A DNA stretch of 64,000 nt from Lonepinella sp042485795 (GCF_042485795.1 NZ_CP169368.1:1364001-1428000); one strand, 5' to 3'; positions 1 through 9,298 are shown, numbered from the stretch's first letter. The notes: generated by a model from the letters alone, not told the origin. A program made the numbers and translations.

Positions 1-334
1 ATTTTTCGCCATGGAAAGATACTTCATTCGGTTTTATATCGCCTGCATTATCCGCACTGTCCGCTGTATTGGAAAATTGCACATTCGGATTAGTACGTAA
101 TAATTCGGTAATATGGCTATTACGAATTGGCGTATGTTTAATTTTTTCCGCCGTAATAGTTTGTGTTCCCATTTGTTGGCTAAAGGATGTGCCACTGACC
201 ACAATAGTGTCCAAGGTTTCTGCCGTATCGCTTGCTTGCTCTGGTGAAACAACAGTATTTTCTTCCGCCATTACAGGCAGGGTTAAGGCAGCCCAAATAC
301 TGGTGGCTAATATAGAATAAGTAAATTTACGCAT
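1..334 (-). CDS. TonB-dependent outer-membrane receptor, N-terminal part (runs off the window)
   Basis: Only the first 111 codons are in the window. The product begins with a signal peptide (MRKFTYSILATSIWAALTLP, then VMAEE), followed by a TonB-box-like stretch (ETLDTIVVSGT) and the start of a plug domain (ITAEKIKHTPIRNSHITELLRTNPNVQ). These are standard marks of TonB-dependent receptors, which take ligands such as haem or iron carriers across the outer membrane. The gene starts 11 bp after the stop of the surface lipoprotein gene and lies downstream of the Slam gene, so the three probably form one operon. The ligand cannot be told from this fragment; haem or a host metalloprotein is the inference from context. 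Confidence 0.85.
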   Translation of the reverse strand, partial: MRKFTYSILATSIWAALTLPVMAEENTVVSPEQASDTAETLDTIVVSGTSFSQQMGTQTITAEKIKHTPIRNSHITELLRTNPNVQFSNTADSADNAGDIKPNEVSFHGEK

Positions 335-345
335 TGTTTAAATCC

Positions 346-2034
346 TTATTTTGAGCCTGCAAAAGCACCTTGCATATAAAGGGTATTATCTTTATAGCTT
401 TCAAATGTGCCAGTGACTTCTTCGGCACCGCTACCAGCGAATGAGCCTTGGTAAGAGCCTGTTACTGCATTTGAGCTGATATTGGTGCTTGGTGTTAAGC
501 CACTATTCCAAGTTGCATCACCAGCTAAATTCATTTTCGCAGTGCCTTCAAAGCCAACATTGCCGTTATTCACCTGAACTGCGGTATCTTCAAATACCGC
601 AATGGTTTTGGTTCGGTTCTGGTTACTTTGGGTTTGATATACTAAGCCTGATACATTGCCATTATTGACAGTCATCTCAAATTGGCTAGTATGATTAATA
701 GCACCACCTGCCGCAGTCTGACTATGAGAGGCATAACCTTTGTAAGTCGCATTCACCACCGCTGCCTTATCGGTGGTTTGATGTTGTGAATCCACTAAGC
801 TAATAAATGAGTTAGTAACCCCTGTTTTATCACGATCTTCACGAATCACAGCATAGCCTGAATACGCATTTGCTACATTGATAACGACAGTACCTTCTTT
901 GGTGCCAGTTTCATCAACAAATTGACCGCTGGTGTTGTCGTAGCGATAAGTGGCAAGGGAATTACTGCTACCACAACGAGTTTGGGCATTGTTAGCACAG
1001 TTGTAATAGTCGTAGTTGGTTGCAACAGCGTTTGCACCATAATAATTCCCTTTGTTTTTGATTTGTTTTAGTAGGGCATCACGCATTTCTTCACTGGCAT
1101 AGGTATGCACCACAGAATCTGCTTGATTAACACTATAATTAGTAGTACGAGCTTCAAATTTTGCTTGAGCTGCAGCGGTGGCAAGAGTAGCGGCTTCTTC
1201 CGCAGCTTTAGTCGCTGCTTCTGCTGCTTGTGCGGCTTTTAATGCTGCTTCCGCTGCTTGTGCAGCAGCCAGTGCTTCGGCAGCGGCTTTAGCTGCAGCT
1301 TCTGCATCTGCGGCAGCTTGTGCCGCTGCTACAGCCTCTTCGGCGGTTTTAGCTGCTGCTTCGGCATCTGCGGCGGCTTTTTTGGCTGCAGCTGCTTGTT
1401 CGGCAGCTTTTTGTGCATCAGCTAGAGCTTGAGCGTTAGCTGCTGCTTCTTCCGCTGCTTTTTTAGCAGCTTCTGCTTCAGAAGCAGCTTGAGCGGCGGC
1501 AAGTACTGCTGCTTCCGCTTCAGCTTGAGCTTTAACTGCTGCGGCTTCTGCTTGGGTTTGTGCTGCAATTAAGGCATTAGTATCATTAAGCTGTGTAGTT
1601 AATGTTTGTAATTCGGTTTGAGCCTTAGCCAGTTCTTCACGAGCGGTATTAATATCATTTGTAATGGTACTTGATGCCCCACTGGCAGAGGATAAGTAAG
1701 CATTGGTATTTGTGTTTAACTGTTTATCTGCATTGGTTAATGATGTGTTAGCTAACGTAATTAAACGTGCTGCTTCATTTAACGCGGCGGTTTTTTCTGC
1801 CTCGGTGGTGGAGACTTCGGCTTTGGCTAACGCTTCCTTGGCTGCATCAAGATTCGCTTGAGCGGTGGCAAGTTCAGTATTGCCGTTCGCCAAATAGCCT
1901 TGAACAATAGAAAGGTTATTTTCAGGGACAGATACGCCTGGAACTTCATTAGATCCAGATGAGCAAGCGTTCAATGATAAAGCCCCGAGTGAAAATAAGA
2001 GTTTAATAGCTAAATTAAATGTTGTTTGACGCAT
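346..2034 (-). CDS. Slam-type surface lipoprotein with Ala-rich coiled-coil stalk and C-terminal beta-barrel
   Basis: A 562-residue lipoprotein. The signal peptide ends in a lipobox (LSLNAC, acylated Cys about residue 24). Residues about 40-300 are very rich in Ala with Glu, Lys and Gln (units such as AEAAAKAAAEALAAAQAAEA), so a long helical coiled-coil is expected. The last 250 or so residues are Gly/Asn/Thr/Ser-rich with alternating hydrophobic residues and end in GTFESYKDNTLYMQGAFAGSK-like strands, typical of the C-terminal eight-stranded barrel of TbpB- and hemophilin-like proteins that Slam exporters recognise. It sits between the Slam gene (41 bp upstream) and a TonB receptor gene. The inferred role is a surface-anchored binder of haem or an iron protein; the coiled coil may hold the binding part away from the cell. 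Confidence 0.8.
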   Translation of the reverse strand: MRQTTFNLAIKLLFSLGALSLNACSSGSNEVPGVSVPENNLSIVQGYLANGNTELATAQANLDAAKEALAKAEVSTTEAEKTAALNEAARLITLANTSLTNADKQLNTNTNAYLSSASGASSTITNDINTAREELAKAQTELQTLTTQLNDTNALIAAQTQAEAAAVKAQAEAEAAVLAAAQAASEAEAAKKAAEEAAANAQALADAQKAAEQAAAAKKAAADAEAAAKTAEEAVAAAQAAADAEAAAKAAAEALAAAQAAEAALKAAQAAEAATKAAEEAATLATAAAQAKFEARTTNYSVNQADSVVHTYASEEMRDALLKQIKNKGNYYGANAVATNYDYYNCANNAQTRCGSSNSLATYRYDNTSGQFVDETGTKEGTVVINVANAYSGYAVIREDRDKTGVTNSFISLVDSQHQTTDKAAVVNATYKGYASHSQTAAGGAINHTSQFEMTVNNGNVSGLVYQTQSNQNRTKTIAVFEDTAVQVNNGNVGFEGTAKMNLAGDATWNSGLTPSTNISSNAVTGSYQGSFAGSGAEEVTGTFESYKDNTLYMQGAFAGSK

Positions 2035-2075
2035 TTAAAATGTTCCTTATAAAAATAGAAGATTAAAGTTAAAAG

Positions 2076-3545
2076 TTAAAAAGTTTTTTCCAATGAAAGC
2101 GTAATGCCTTTATCAGAATACGAGTACAAACTGGAAAAGTTACTGCGTTGTTTTTTCCAGTGGTAATTCAATTTCGGGGTAATTCCCCAAATATGCCAAT
2201 CACGTTTCCAAACTGCGGTGTTAATTTGATAAATTTCATCTTCTCTAGCACGATCAAAATGGAAATTCGCTCCTAAAGAAAGATTATCTTTATATTTTCG
2301 TTTGCTGGCAGAAACATTGAGCCTTGATAAAATGCCTAACAACCATTCTTGCCCCCAGCCCAAACGTGCAGTAGTAAGATCATAGCTGTAATGGCGAATA
2401 TTGGTAGTTTCACGGATCGCGTCTATGCCCGCATAAAAATATTGTTGCGGTGTTTTTCGCCATAATAGGGTGAGCGATGCCAGTTTGCTGTTGCCGTCTA
2501 AATTGTTATTTTGGGCATAGCAGTTACGACCATATTCTAAAGCAGTAGAGATTTGCCAATTTGGGGTAAACCAATGGGTTAATTCACCACGTCCTCCAAT
2601 GCTACGTTTATAACGATGCCCGCCATACCATTGTTGTTCATTGAAAGGCAACAGCGACCACTGGGTTTTCTCGTTTTTGTGGCGATAGCCCAATAAAGTG
2701 CGGTTAATAATTTCATCATAATCATGGGCATCCCAATAATTACGCCCATAAAGGTCATTTTCGAGATGTAAATAATGTCCATTAAATAAGTTTAAATCCC
2801 GTTCAATCCCAAATTGGTAGCCAACCCCATGAGCTTTTTGTGGCAACATACTGTCATTTTTGACGAAAGGCGTATTTTCTAAATAATGTTCTGATGAAGC
2901 GTTATTGACGTTATCGGTGTGAAGATAGGTCGCCGATAGATTCACTTTCCAACCCTGACGATTTTTTAACGCCGTCAAATATTGATTAACTAAGCTGGCA
3001 ATATCTTGCGGTAACGCTTGATCGGATAAGGCTTGTTCAAATTGATCTTGGGCGGCGTTATCCTGTTGAGAATAAAATAAGCAAATGGCTAATTGAATCC
3101 GCACAGGGGTTAAATCGGGGCGTTGAGCGATAATTTGACGATAGAGCGTAATCGCAGTGCTATAATCGCCTTGAAGTTTAGCAATTTGAGCTTCTGCAAA
3201 TAAGACTAAAATGGGATCTTGTTGAGAAAAAGTGCGGTAGATTTTGAGCAATTTTTCAATGTGATTTAACTGTCCTGAATTAATCGCAAGATTAAGTAAT
3301 TGTTCCGTGGCGGAAAAATCTTGAGCTAATAGCTTTTCATCATAAACATATTGAAAACCTGTATGCGGGAAATCTGCAGGTGCTTTCTGCTGCTGTTTCG
3401 GTTCAGCTACCTGAACCATTTTTTCAGGTACAGGGCGATCAATAGATGAAATCGGCACATTAGCCGCTAATGTGGAATAACTTACAGTTATTCCCAATAA
3501 ACTCTGAAAATAAAAAGAAAAGAGTTGTTTTTTTACGCTGAACAT
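2076..3545 (-). CDS. Slam: surface lipoprotein assembly modifier (TPR plus DUF560 barrel)
   Basis: A 489-residue outer-membrane protein. A signal peptide (about residues 1-28) is followed by an N-terminal TPR region (for example GDYSTAITLYRQIIAQRPDL and LAICLFYSQQDNAAQDQFEQAL, about residues 100-195). The C-terminal half has many amphipathic, aromatic strands (VNLSATYLHTDNVNNAS near residue 205) and ends in a terminal Phe (ITLSLEKTF), as expected for a 14-strand DUF560 barrel. Slam proteins move specific lipoproteins or hemophores to the cell surface, and the substrate is usually encoded next door, as here. It is the first gene of the minus-strand cluster, with a weak Fur-like site upstream at 3602-3620. 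Confidence 0.85.
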   Translation of the reverse strand: MFSVKKQLFSFYFQSLLGITVSYSTLAANVPISSIDRPVPEKMVQVAEPKQQQKAPADFPHTGFQYVYDEKLLAQDFSATEQLLNLAINSGQLNHIEKLLKIYRTFSQQDPILVLFAEAQIAKLQGDYSTAITLYRQIIAQRPDLTPVRIQLAICLFYSQQDNAAQDQFEQALSDQALPQDIASLVNQYLTALKNRQGWKVNLSATYLHTDNVNNASSEHYLENTPFVKNDSMLPQKAHGVGYQFGIERDLNLFNGHYLHLENDLYGRNYWDAHDYDEIINRTLLGYRHKNEKTQWSLLPFNEQQWYGGHRYKRSIGGRGELTHWFTPNWQISTALEYGRNCYAQNNNLDGNSKLASLTLLWRKTPQQYFYAGIDAIRETTNIRHYSYDLTTARLGWGQEWLLGILSRLNVSASKRKYKDNLSLGANFHFDRAREDEIYQINTAVWKRDWHIWGITPKLNYHWKKQRSNFSSLYSYSDKGITLSLEKTF

Positions 3546-3601
3546 AAGAAATACAATATGAAAAAAGTGGACGGATTTTAACCTATTTGATTAGTTGTGT
3601 A

Positions 3602-3620
3602 AATAATAATAGTTATTAAT
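3602..3620. promoter_or_regulatory. Weak Fur-box-like site upstream of the Slam gene
   Basis: AATAATAATAGTTATTAAT matches the 19-bp Fur consensus (GATAATGATTATCATTATC) at about 12 positions by eye. It lies 57-75 bp before the Slam start, where a promoter is expected. AT-rich DNA gives such matches by chance, so this is a hint only. Confidence 0.25.
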
Positions 3621-3658
3621 CAAGTCGATTTTTTTGTGTGTTTAGTGAGCAATTAATA

Positions 3659-3697
3659 AAACAAAGGGGCTTATCGAATCTGATTGATCTGCCCCCT
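3659..3697 (-). terminator. Probable terminator after letB
   Basis: On the minus strand a GGGGGC...GCCCC stem with a loop of about 20 nt is followed by TTTGTTTT, about 30 bp after the letB stop codon. Confidence 0.5.
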
Positions 3698-3727
3698 TAA
3701 AATAACCAATAATTTTGTTAGAATATT

Positions 3728-6385
3728 TTATTCTACCATTACCCCCGAATTCCACTGTTTTGATTCATCTGGTCGGCGAATTTGTAACAAGAAACGTTGA
3801 TTGGCTTTGGCTTGAGGTTGAATCACGGTGCCTGATGGGGTAGAAAATGAAATACCACCTTTCAATAGCTGTTGCACTGTTCCTGTATTCACTTCAATCC
3901 CAGACCAACCTAAGCCAGCAGTATAGCCTGATGATAGCCAAAATTGTGAGTTAGAACGAACTAAATGGGCATATTTATTATCAATGATAACATCAATTAA
4001 TACTCGATCTCCCACACTATTTAGTTCTAGGTTACGAATTTTTCCAACATCAACACCACGATACATAATAGGTGATCCCAATGAGATATTTGACGCATCA
4101 GAGGTTTCTAACACAATAGGAAAACCTTTAGAAAACTTATTGTTTTGTTGAGTGTTTTTATCGTATAGGGCAAATTGTTTTTTGCTTTTTCCTGAACCAG
4201 CTTCAATATCAATGTATGGTTGTAGTAAGCTATCAAGGTTTTCCACTCCACTGGTAGAGATTTGTGGTGAAATCACTTTAAATACACTGCCTTCTTTTGC
4301 CACAATATTTATATAATTTGGATTCATTAGTGCTTTGGCAATAATTTTATTGTTGCTTTTATCTAGGCTGACACTATCAATTTCCCCAACGGTTAAGCCC
4401 ATATAACGTAAGCTCATTCCTTTACTTAGGTTTGTCGCATCAACAGCTGTAAGAGTAATCACTTGACCTGAAGATTTAGCGAGTAATTCATTTGCATATA
4501 ATGTGTTGTTTTTGCCATTGCCAGTATTATCAAAGCTAATCGCACCTTTGAGTGAACGACCTATTGGCGAGGCTTGGATGCTAATTCCTTTGGGTGTAAT
4601 GTCAATTTGAGCCGCACTTTCTACCCAGAATAGGCTATTGTTAGTGAGTAAATGAGTAAATTTAGGATAAATTACCACGTCCACGTCAAAATGATCTTTT
4701 AAGGGACGAACATCTAAAATTTTACCTACTTCATATTGATGATACAGCACCAATGAGCCTTTGCTAATATTGGGTAATTGCGTAGTCTTCAAGGTTAAAG
4801 ATGGTTTTATCTCACTTGTAGTGATGCCTACTTCAGCACTTTCTTGATCTTTATAAATCGGATACTGTGCTTTAGCATGACCCTGTCTATTATTATTAAT
4901 AATTTTTACCCCACCTTGTAACCAGTTACCCGCAGCTGGAGTTTGCATCCGTAAGCCGTCTGCACCAATAGAAATATCAAAATTACTGGCGGCAATAAAT
5001 TGTGTATCCGCATGAATTAGGTGTCGATAGGCTGGTAAAATGACCGCTTTAAATTCTACCCCATTTGTATCAACTTGTTGTTCCACCAATTTACCGATAC
5101 TAATATTATTGTAATAAATTTCTTGTCCTTGGCTAATACCATAAGTTTCTGGTGCAGTTAAGGTGAGTTGTAGGGCGTTGGCTTGATTGAGTAATAATTC
5201 CTTTTCATTTAATACATTAAACTCAATACTTGGCTCACCATCACCTGCAATGATTTCTAAATATTGACCACGTAAAAGTTCAGGGAGTTTATCTAAATTA
5301 GTTAAATCGACTTTAGGGGAACGAATCACAATTTTACTGTTCTGACGTAAAAGATCTTTAACGCTTGGGTTTAATAGTAATTTACCTGTACGATGACTAC
5401 TGTTGATGCTGGCATCTGTGATTTGGGTCAACATACCCACTTGCATACCTTGAGAAAATACTTCAGTTTTACCTGCGTGAAAATCGTTTTCTATTGGCAA
5501 CGTCACATTGACTTCAATGCCACGTTGAGCTGAAGATAAATCAGGGTAGAGAGTATATTGCTGTTCATTCTCTGCTATGTCACTTTCTGCTGGTGAATCA
5601 AAAGTAATTGCACCACGCACTACGGCTTGTAAGCTATCAATATTAAGATTAATTCCCGACAAATCTATGTCGGCTCGAATACCACTGATATTCCAGAAAT
5701 GGCTGTCTTTTTTAATTAAATGTGCATATTCTTTTTCAATAACAACGTTAATTTGTACTTGTTTTTGATCTTTAGTGAAGTGGTAATCTAATACTTTCCC
5801 TACAGGCATTTTTTTATAGAAAATAGAAGCCCCTTGTGAAATAGATCCCAAATCATCAGATAATAAATGGATCAATAAATCACCTTCCGCCAGTTGAACA
5901 ATTTGGCTACCAGTTTCTGCAATAAAATCATACTTATAATCACCATCTCCAGGTTGTAAGGTAATATAGTTACCAGAAATTAGCGTATCTAATCCAGAAA
6001 TTCCAGCTAAAGAAGCGTTTGGTTGAACTAGCCAGAATTTAGTATTTTCTCGTAATACAGTTTTGGCTTCGGGATAAATACTGGCTTCGACTTTGACCAG
6101 TTTTAAGTCATCAGTAAAATTCACTTTTTTTACCAGACCGATTTGTAAACCCTGATATCTAATTTGAGTTTTATTGGCGACTAACCCATCACCGTTAGCA
6201 AAGGTAATATGTACTGTTTCACCTTGTTCTTTGATAATTTGAAAGAACAGTGTTGCACCAATAATTAAGGCAATAATCGGTAATAACCAAAAGGGTGAAA
6301 TACTGCGACTTTTGCGAACTTTCGCAGGAATAATATTTGGCTGTTCAGAACTAACAGCAAGATCAGTTTTATTTTCTTTCGTCAT
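3728..6385 (-). CDS. letB: LetB (YebT): envelope-spanning lipid-transport protein with seven MCE domains
   Basis: An 885-residue protein with one N-terminal membrane helix (FWLLPIIALIIGATLFFQII) and seven MCE/MlaD repeats. These are recognised by seven copies of the (S/G)KG-x-x-(I/V)-x-(Y/F)-x-G-(I/L)-x-(V/I)-G motif, beginning near GLVANKTQIRYQGLQIGLV and ending near NISLGSPIMYRGVDVGKI. Seven repeats fit LetB, which forms a stacked-ring tube between the membranes, and not PqiB (three). The start at 6385 (ATG, MTKENK) is chosen because the upstream extension would overlap letA further. It follows letA with a 17-bp overlap, so the two are translated together. Confidence 0.9.
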   Translation of the reverse strand: MTKENKTDLAVSSEQPNIIPAKVRKSRSISPFWLLPIIALIIGATLFFQIIKEQGETVHITFANGDGLVANKTQIRYQGLQIGLVKKVNFTDDLKLVKVEASIYPEAKTVLRENTKFWLVQPNASLAGISGLDTLISGNYITLQPGDGDYKYDFIAETGSQIVQLAEGDLLIHLLSDDLGSISQGASIFYKKMPVGKVLDYHFTKDQKQVQINVVIEKEYAHLIKKDSHFWNISGIRADIDLSGINLNIDSLQAVVRGAITFDSPAESDIAENEQQYTLYPDLSSAQRGIEVNVTLPIENDFHAGKTEVFSQGMQVGMLTQITDASINSSHRTGKLLLNPSVKDLLRQNSKIVIRSPKVDLTNLDKLPELLRGQYLEIIAGDGEPSIEFNVLNEKELLLNQANALQLTLTAPETYGISQGQEIYYNNISIGKLVEQQVDTNGVEFKAVILPAYRHLIHADTQFIAASNFDISIGADGLRMQTPAAGNWLQGGVKIINNNRQGHAKAQYPIYKDQESAEVGITTSEIKPSLTLKTTQLPNISKGSLVLYHQYEVGKILDVRPLKDHFDVDVVIYPKFTHLLTNNSLFWVESAAQIDITPKGISIQASPIGRSLKGAISFDNTGNGKNNTLYANELLAKSSGQVITLTAVDATNLSKGMSLRYMGLTVGEIDSVSLDKSNNKIIAKALMNPNYINIVAKEGSVFKVISPQISTSGVENLDSLLQPYIDIEAGSGKSKKQFALYDKNTQQNNKFSKGFPIVLETSDASNISLGSPIMYRGVDVGKIRNLELNSVGDRVLIDVIIDNKYAHLVRSNSQFWLSSGYTAGLGWSGIEVNTGTVQQLLKGGISFSTPSGTVIQPQAKANQRFLLQIRRPDESKQWNSGVMVE

Positions 6386-7622
6386 AGATTTTCCAAAGTA
6401 AACGACTGTCAAAAGTAGTGGTGGCTATCATGGTTAAAAATACTGATAAGCCAAAATAGATGGCGGCGGGACCCACCGAAAAATTAATAATTTGCCCTCG
6501 TGTAACCAAAGACATCATTAACGCTAATACAAATAAATCGAGCATTGACCAACGACCAACAAAATGCACAATATGAAATAATCGCATTTGCCACTTGATC
6601 GAATGTTGCCAGTTAAAATGAATACTAAATAATAAATAGAGCATGATCATAATTTTGCTAAAAGGTACAAAAATACTGGCAAAAAAGACCACAAAAGCAA
6701 CAAAATAACTGCCCATTTCAATAAAGGAAATTACCCCCGATATCAAGGTGTCTCCAGTAGGGACGTTAGTCATGGAAACATAGGAAATTGGAAAAATATT
6801 GGCTGGAAAAATCATCACAATACCCGCCAGTAACGCTGCCCAAGTTTGTTGTAAGCTCGTTTCTGGGGTTTTTATGGGTTCATTATGGCAACGGGGGCAA
6901 CGATCTATACCTTTATGATCCTTAATTGGATGCTCAAAAGTGTAATCGCAACTACTACAAAAGTGCGGTGGATTTTCTGCGGATATTTCGGATAATTTAA
7001 CGTGTTGGGGATAAAAATCATTCCATAATTCTTTCGGATTGATGTTAGCGAATAACAGGGTATTTAGCAACGCTGTGGCTAAAAAAGCAATTAAATAAAC
7101 ATCAAAAGATAAGGTGGCGTAATCACGTACTTTAAAGGCAGTCACACCAAGGGCAACTAAATAAACATCAAACATCACCCAAGGCTTAATGTAATCTATA
7201 GCAATTAATAAATTACGGGGTTTTTGGTGAGTGAGTTTGGCGAGCTGTAACAAAATGACCAACAATGCAAAAGATATTGGCATAAATACCGCACAGAGAA
7301 AGATTAAAAATGCGGTATAAGGATAGCCCTCCGTTGCCATTTTCCAGATTCCTCCCCAAATTGAAGCATCAACTTGTGAACCAATCAAATCCACGCTCAA
7401 TAACGGATATTTTAATGCAAATGGCATTAAAATAAGAATAGAGAGAGCTATAATAGCACAACGTTTTAATGACCATCGATCGGCAGATTGTAAATCATGA
7501 TGACAACGTGGACATTCAGCATGTTCACCTTTCGCCAAATCAGAAACTGCTACTAACGCATTACATTCGCCACAGCGAGCAATGTGATTAATTTGAAGAT
7601 CTGAATTTGATACGTTCTGCAT
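6369..7622 (-). CDS. letA: LetA (YebS): PqiA-family inner-membrane partner of LetB
   Basis: A 417-residue PqiA-family protein with two zinc-ribbon pairs (CGEC...CPRCHHDL near residue 17 and CSSC...CPRCHNEP near residue 220). Each precedes a group of membrane helices (for example IIALSILILMPFALKY and LLAGIVMIFPANIFPISYV). LetA proteins are thought to feed lipids into the LetB tube. The overlap with letB on the same strand supports the pair. Whether this organism also has the pqiAB paralogue cannot be told here. Confidence 0.88.
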   Translation of the reverse strand: MQNVSNSDLQINHIARCGECNALVAVSDLAKGEHAECPRCHHDLQSADRWSLKRCAIIALSILILMPFALKYPLLSVDLIGSQVDASIWGGIWKMATEGYPYTAFLIFLCAVFMPISFALLVILLQLAKLTHQKPRNLLIAIDYIKPWVMFDVYLVALGVTAFKVRDYATLSFDVYLIAFLATALLNTLLFANINPKELWNDFYPQHVKLSEISAENPPHFCSSCDYTFEHPIKDHKGIDRCPRCHNEPIKTPETSLQQTWAALLAGIVMIFPANIFPISYVSMTNVPTGDTLISGVISFIEMGSYFVAFVVFFASIFVPFSKIMIMLYLLFSIHFNWQHSIKWQMRLFHIVHFVGRWSMLDLFVLALMMSLVTRGQIINFSVGPAAIYFGLSVFLTMIATTTFDSRLLWKIYDERK

Positions 7623-7662
7623 TTGATAGGTTTAGTATGGTTTTTATTAATAGGTCAATATT

Positions 7663-8586
7663 CTATACATTAATTGCAGATTTGCCAAATGTTGAGCGTA
7701 AATAATCTGCCAGTTCGCTATATTGAAATGAAAAACCTTGTTCAAGTAATTTTTGCGGATAAAGATTTTGGCTTTCCAAAATTAAACAAGCTCGTTCGCC
7801 TAAAATAAGTTTGAGTAAAAAAGTGGGAACGTTCATAAATGCTGGACGGTGTAACTGTTTAGCAAGCAATCGGTTAAAATCTTTATTACGAACAGGATTG
7901 GGGGAGCTGAGATTAAATGCCCCTTGACAGCTTGGGGTATGCAGTAAAAAATCAATCGCATTCAACATATCTTCAAGAGCAATCCAAGGCATAAATTGTA
8001 AGCCATTGCCTAGCTTTCCGCCTAATCCATAACGGTATAACGGCAACATTTTAGCTAATGCCCCCCCTTTAGGAGAAAATACCATGCCTGTTCGTGATAA
8101 ACAAACTCGGGTGTTAGCTTGTTTAGCCACCAGTTCCCATTGCTGACACAGTTGAGCGGTAAAGTTTTGACCTGCAGATTGGGCTTCTGTAATGATCTGA
8201 TCGCCATTATCTGCATAATATCCATAAGCAGATCCCGAAATAAAACATTGCGGTGGATTTTCACTAGTATTAATAAGTGCGGTTAATTTTTCGGTTAAAT
8301 TTATGCGACTTTGCCATAATCGATCTTTTTGTTGTGCCGTCCAACGATGATCAAAAATCGGTTCTCCCGCCAAATTTATTACGGCATCAAATTGATTAAA
8401 ATTGGTAAAAACTTGCAAAGAATGCACCGCACTTACATGAGAAAATGCGGCATGATCTTTAAAGTAAGACAAGGCTTTTTCTGGTGAACGAGTGAGTAGT
8501 GTTACTTGATATTCTTGCTCAAGCCAACGATTGACTAATTCTCGTCCGATTAATCCTGTTCCACCAGTAATAAAGATTTGCATCAT
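7663..8586 (-). CDS. yfcH: TIGR01777-type epimerase (YfcH family)
   Basis: A 307-residue NAD(P)-binding Rossmann protein. The nucleotide-binding motif TGGTGLIG is at residues 8-15, followed by NLAGEPIFDHRWT, a YGYY region and a C-terminal DUF1731-like segment (LLAKQLHRPAFMNVPTFLLKLILGE). The family is widespread but its substrate is unknown. The start overlaps the stop codon of argR (TAATG), so the two are translationally coupled. A second in-frame ATG directly follows, so the start may be 3 bp downstream. Confidence 0.82.
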   Translation of the reverse strand: MMQIFITGGTGLIGRELVNRWLEQEYQVTLLTRSPEKALSYFKDHAAFSHVSAVHSLQVFTNFNQFDAVINLAGEPIFDHRWTAQQKDRLWQSRINLTEKLTALINTSENPPQCFISGSAYGYYADNGDQIITEAQSAGQNFTAQLCQQWELVAKQANTRVCLSRTGMVFSPKGGALAKMLPLYRYGLGGKLGNGLQFMPWIALEDMLNAIDFLLHTPSCQGAFNLSSPNPVRNKDFNRLLAKQLHRPAFMNVPTFLLKLILGERACLILESQNLYPQKLLEQGFSFQYSELADYLRSTFGKSAINV

Positions 8587-9053
8587 TATAAGGAATTTTC
8601 AAAAAGTTGTTGAATATTAATAATAAGTTGCTTAATTGGTGTATTAAGTGTTGGTGTAATAAAAATGGTATCGTCACCAGCAATCGTACCTAAAATACCA
8701 TCTGTTTTGCCGACAGAATCCAATAGCCGAGCAATTAATTGTGCCGCCCCAGGGCTGGTTTTAATGACGACTAGAAAATTATTATGATCAATATCTAACA
8801 CCAAATTTTTCAATGGACTACTGGTATTAGGTACGCTTAATTCATTTGGTAAGCAATAAACCATTTCCATTCTGGTATTGCGAGTACGCACAGCTCCGAA
8901 TTTACTCAACATGCGAGATACTTTTGATTGATTAATGCTATTAAATCCAAGATCCTGTAAAGCATTGACAATTTCTATTTGTGAAGCAAATTTTTCTTGT
9001 GCTAATAACTCTTTAAATGCCGTCATGAGGCTATCGTTTTTTGTTTCAATCAT
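8586..9053 (-). CDS. argR: ArgR: arginine repressor
   Basis: A 155-residue arginine-responsive DNA-binding protein. The N-terminal winged helix includes QEKFASQIEIVNALQDLGFNSINQSKVSRMLSKFGAVRTRN; the C-terminal oligomerisation and arginine-binding part contains TSPGAAQLIARLLDS and GTIAGDDTIFI. The ATG at 9053 is preferred to the in-frame GTG at 9056. It is divergent from mdh, the usual arrangement in gamma-proteobacteria. A likely ARG box at 9090-9103 suggests autoregulation. Confidence 0.93.
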   Translation of the reverse strand: MIETKNDSLMTAFKELLAQEKFASQIEIVNALQDLGFNSINQSKVSRMLSKFGAVRTRNTRMEMVYCLPNELSVPNTSSPLKNLVLDIDHNNFLVVIKTSPGAAQLIARLLDSVGKTDGILGTIAGDDTIFITPTLNTPIKQLIINIQQLFENSL

Positions 9054-9089
9054 CACTTTTTACTAATTTAGAATGCGTTGCATAAGTTT

Positions 9090-9103
9090 TGCATAAAAAT
9101 GCA
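9090..9103. promoter_or_regulatory. Candidate ARG box upstream of argR
   Basis: TGCATAAAAATGCA is a perfect inverted repeat (TGCAT-N4-ATGCA) matching the core of ARG boxes (TGAAT-W4-ATTCA) with symmetric changes also tolerated in known boxes. It lies 37-50 bp before the argR start. Confidence 0.45.
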
Positions 9104-9147
9104 CAATTAATCAATAAAAATTTATTTATATCCAAATAAATAAACAA

Positions 9148-9169
9148 AAACTTGAGCTAGATCGCAAAT
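9148..9169. promoter_or_regulatory. Candidate CRP site between argR and mdh
   Basis: The 22 bp centred on GAGCTAGATCGC match the CRP consensus (AAATGTGATCTAGATCACATTT) at about 16 positions, including the whole central CTAGATC. It lies about 130 bp upstream of mdh. Control of mdh by CRP is known in E. coli. Confidence 0.4.
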
Positions 9170-9298
9170 TTATATTTTGCTATTTGAATTATACTGTTGT
9201 TAAGTTTAAACTATAAATGAGAGCTAGGTTTTGTAGCCAATTCTTATGATTACCGAGTTGTTACAAGCCCTAATTTTTTTAATGTTAAGGAGAAAACT

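Noticed and set aside
1178..1432. Plus-strand Ala/Ser-rich open frame
   Set aside because: It is the antisense shadow of the Ala-rich coiled-coil part of the surface lipoprotein; GCN-rich codons leave the reverse frames open.
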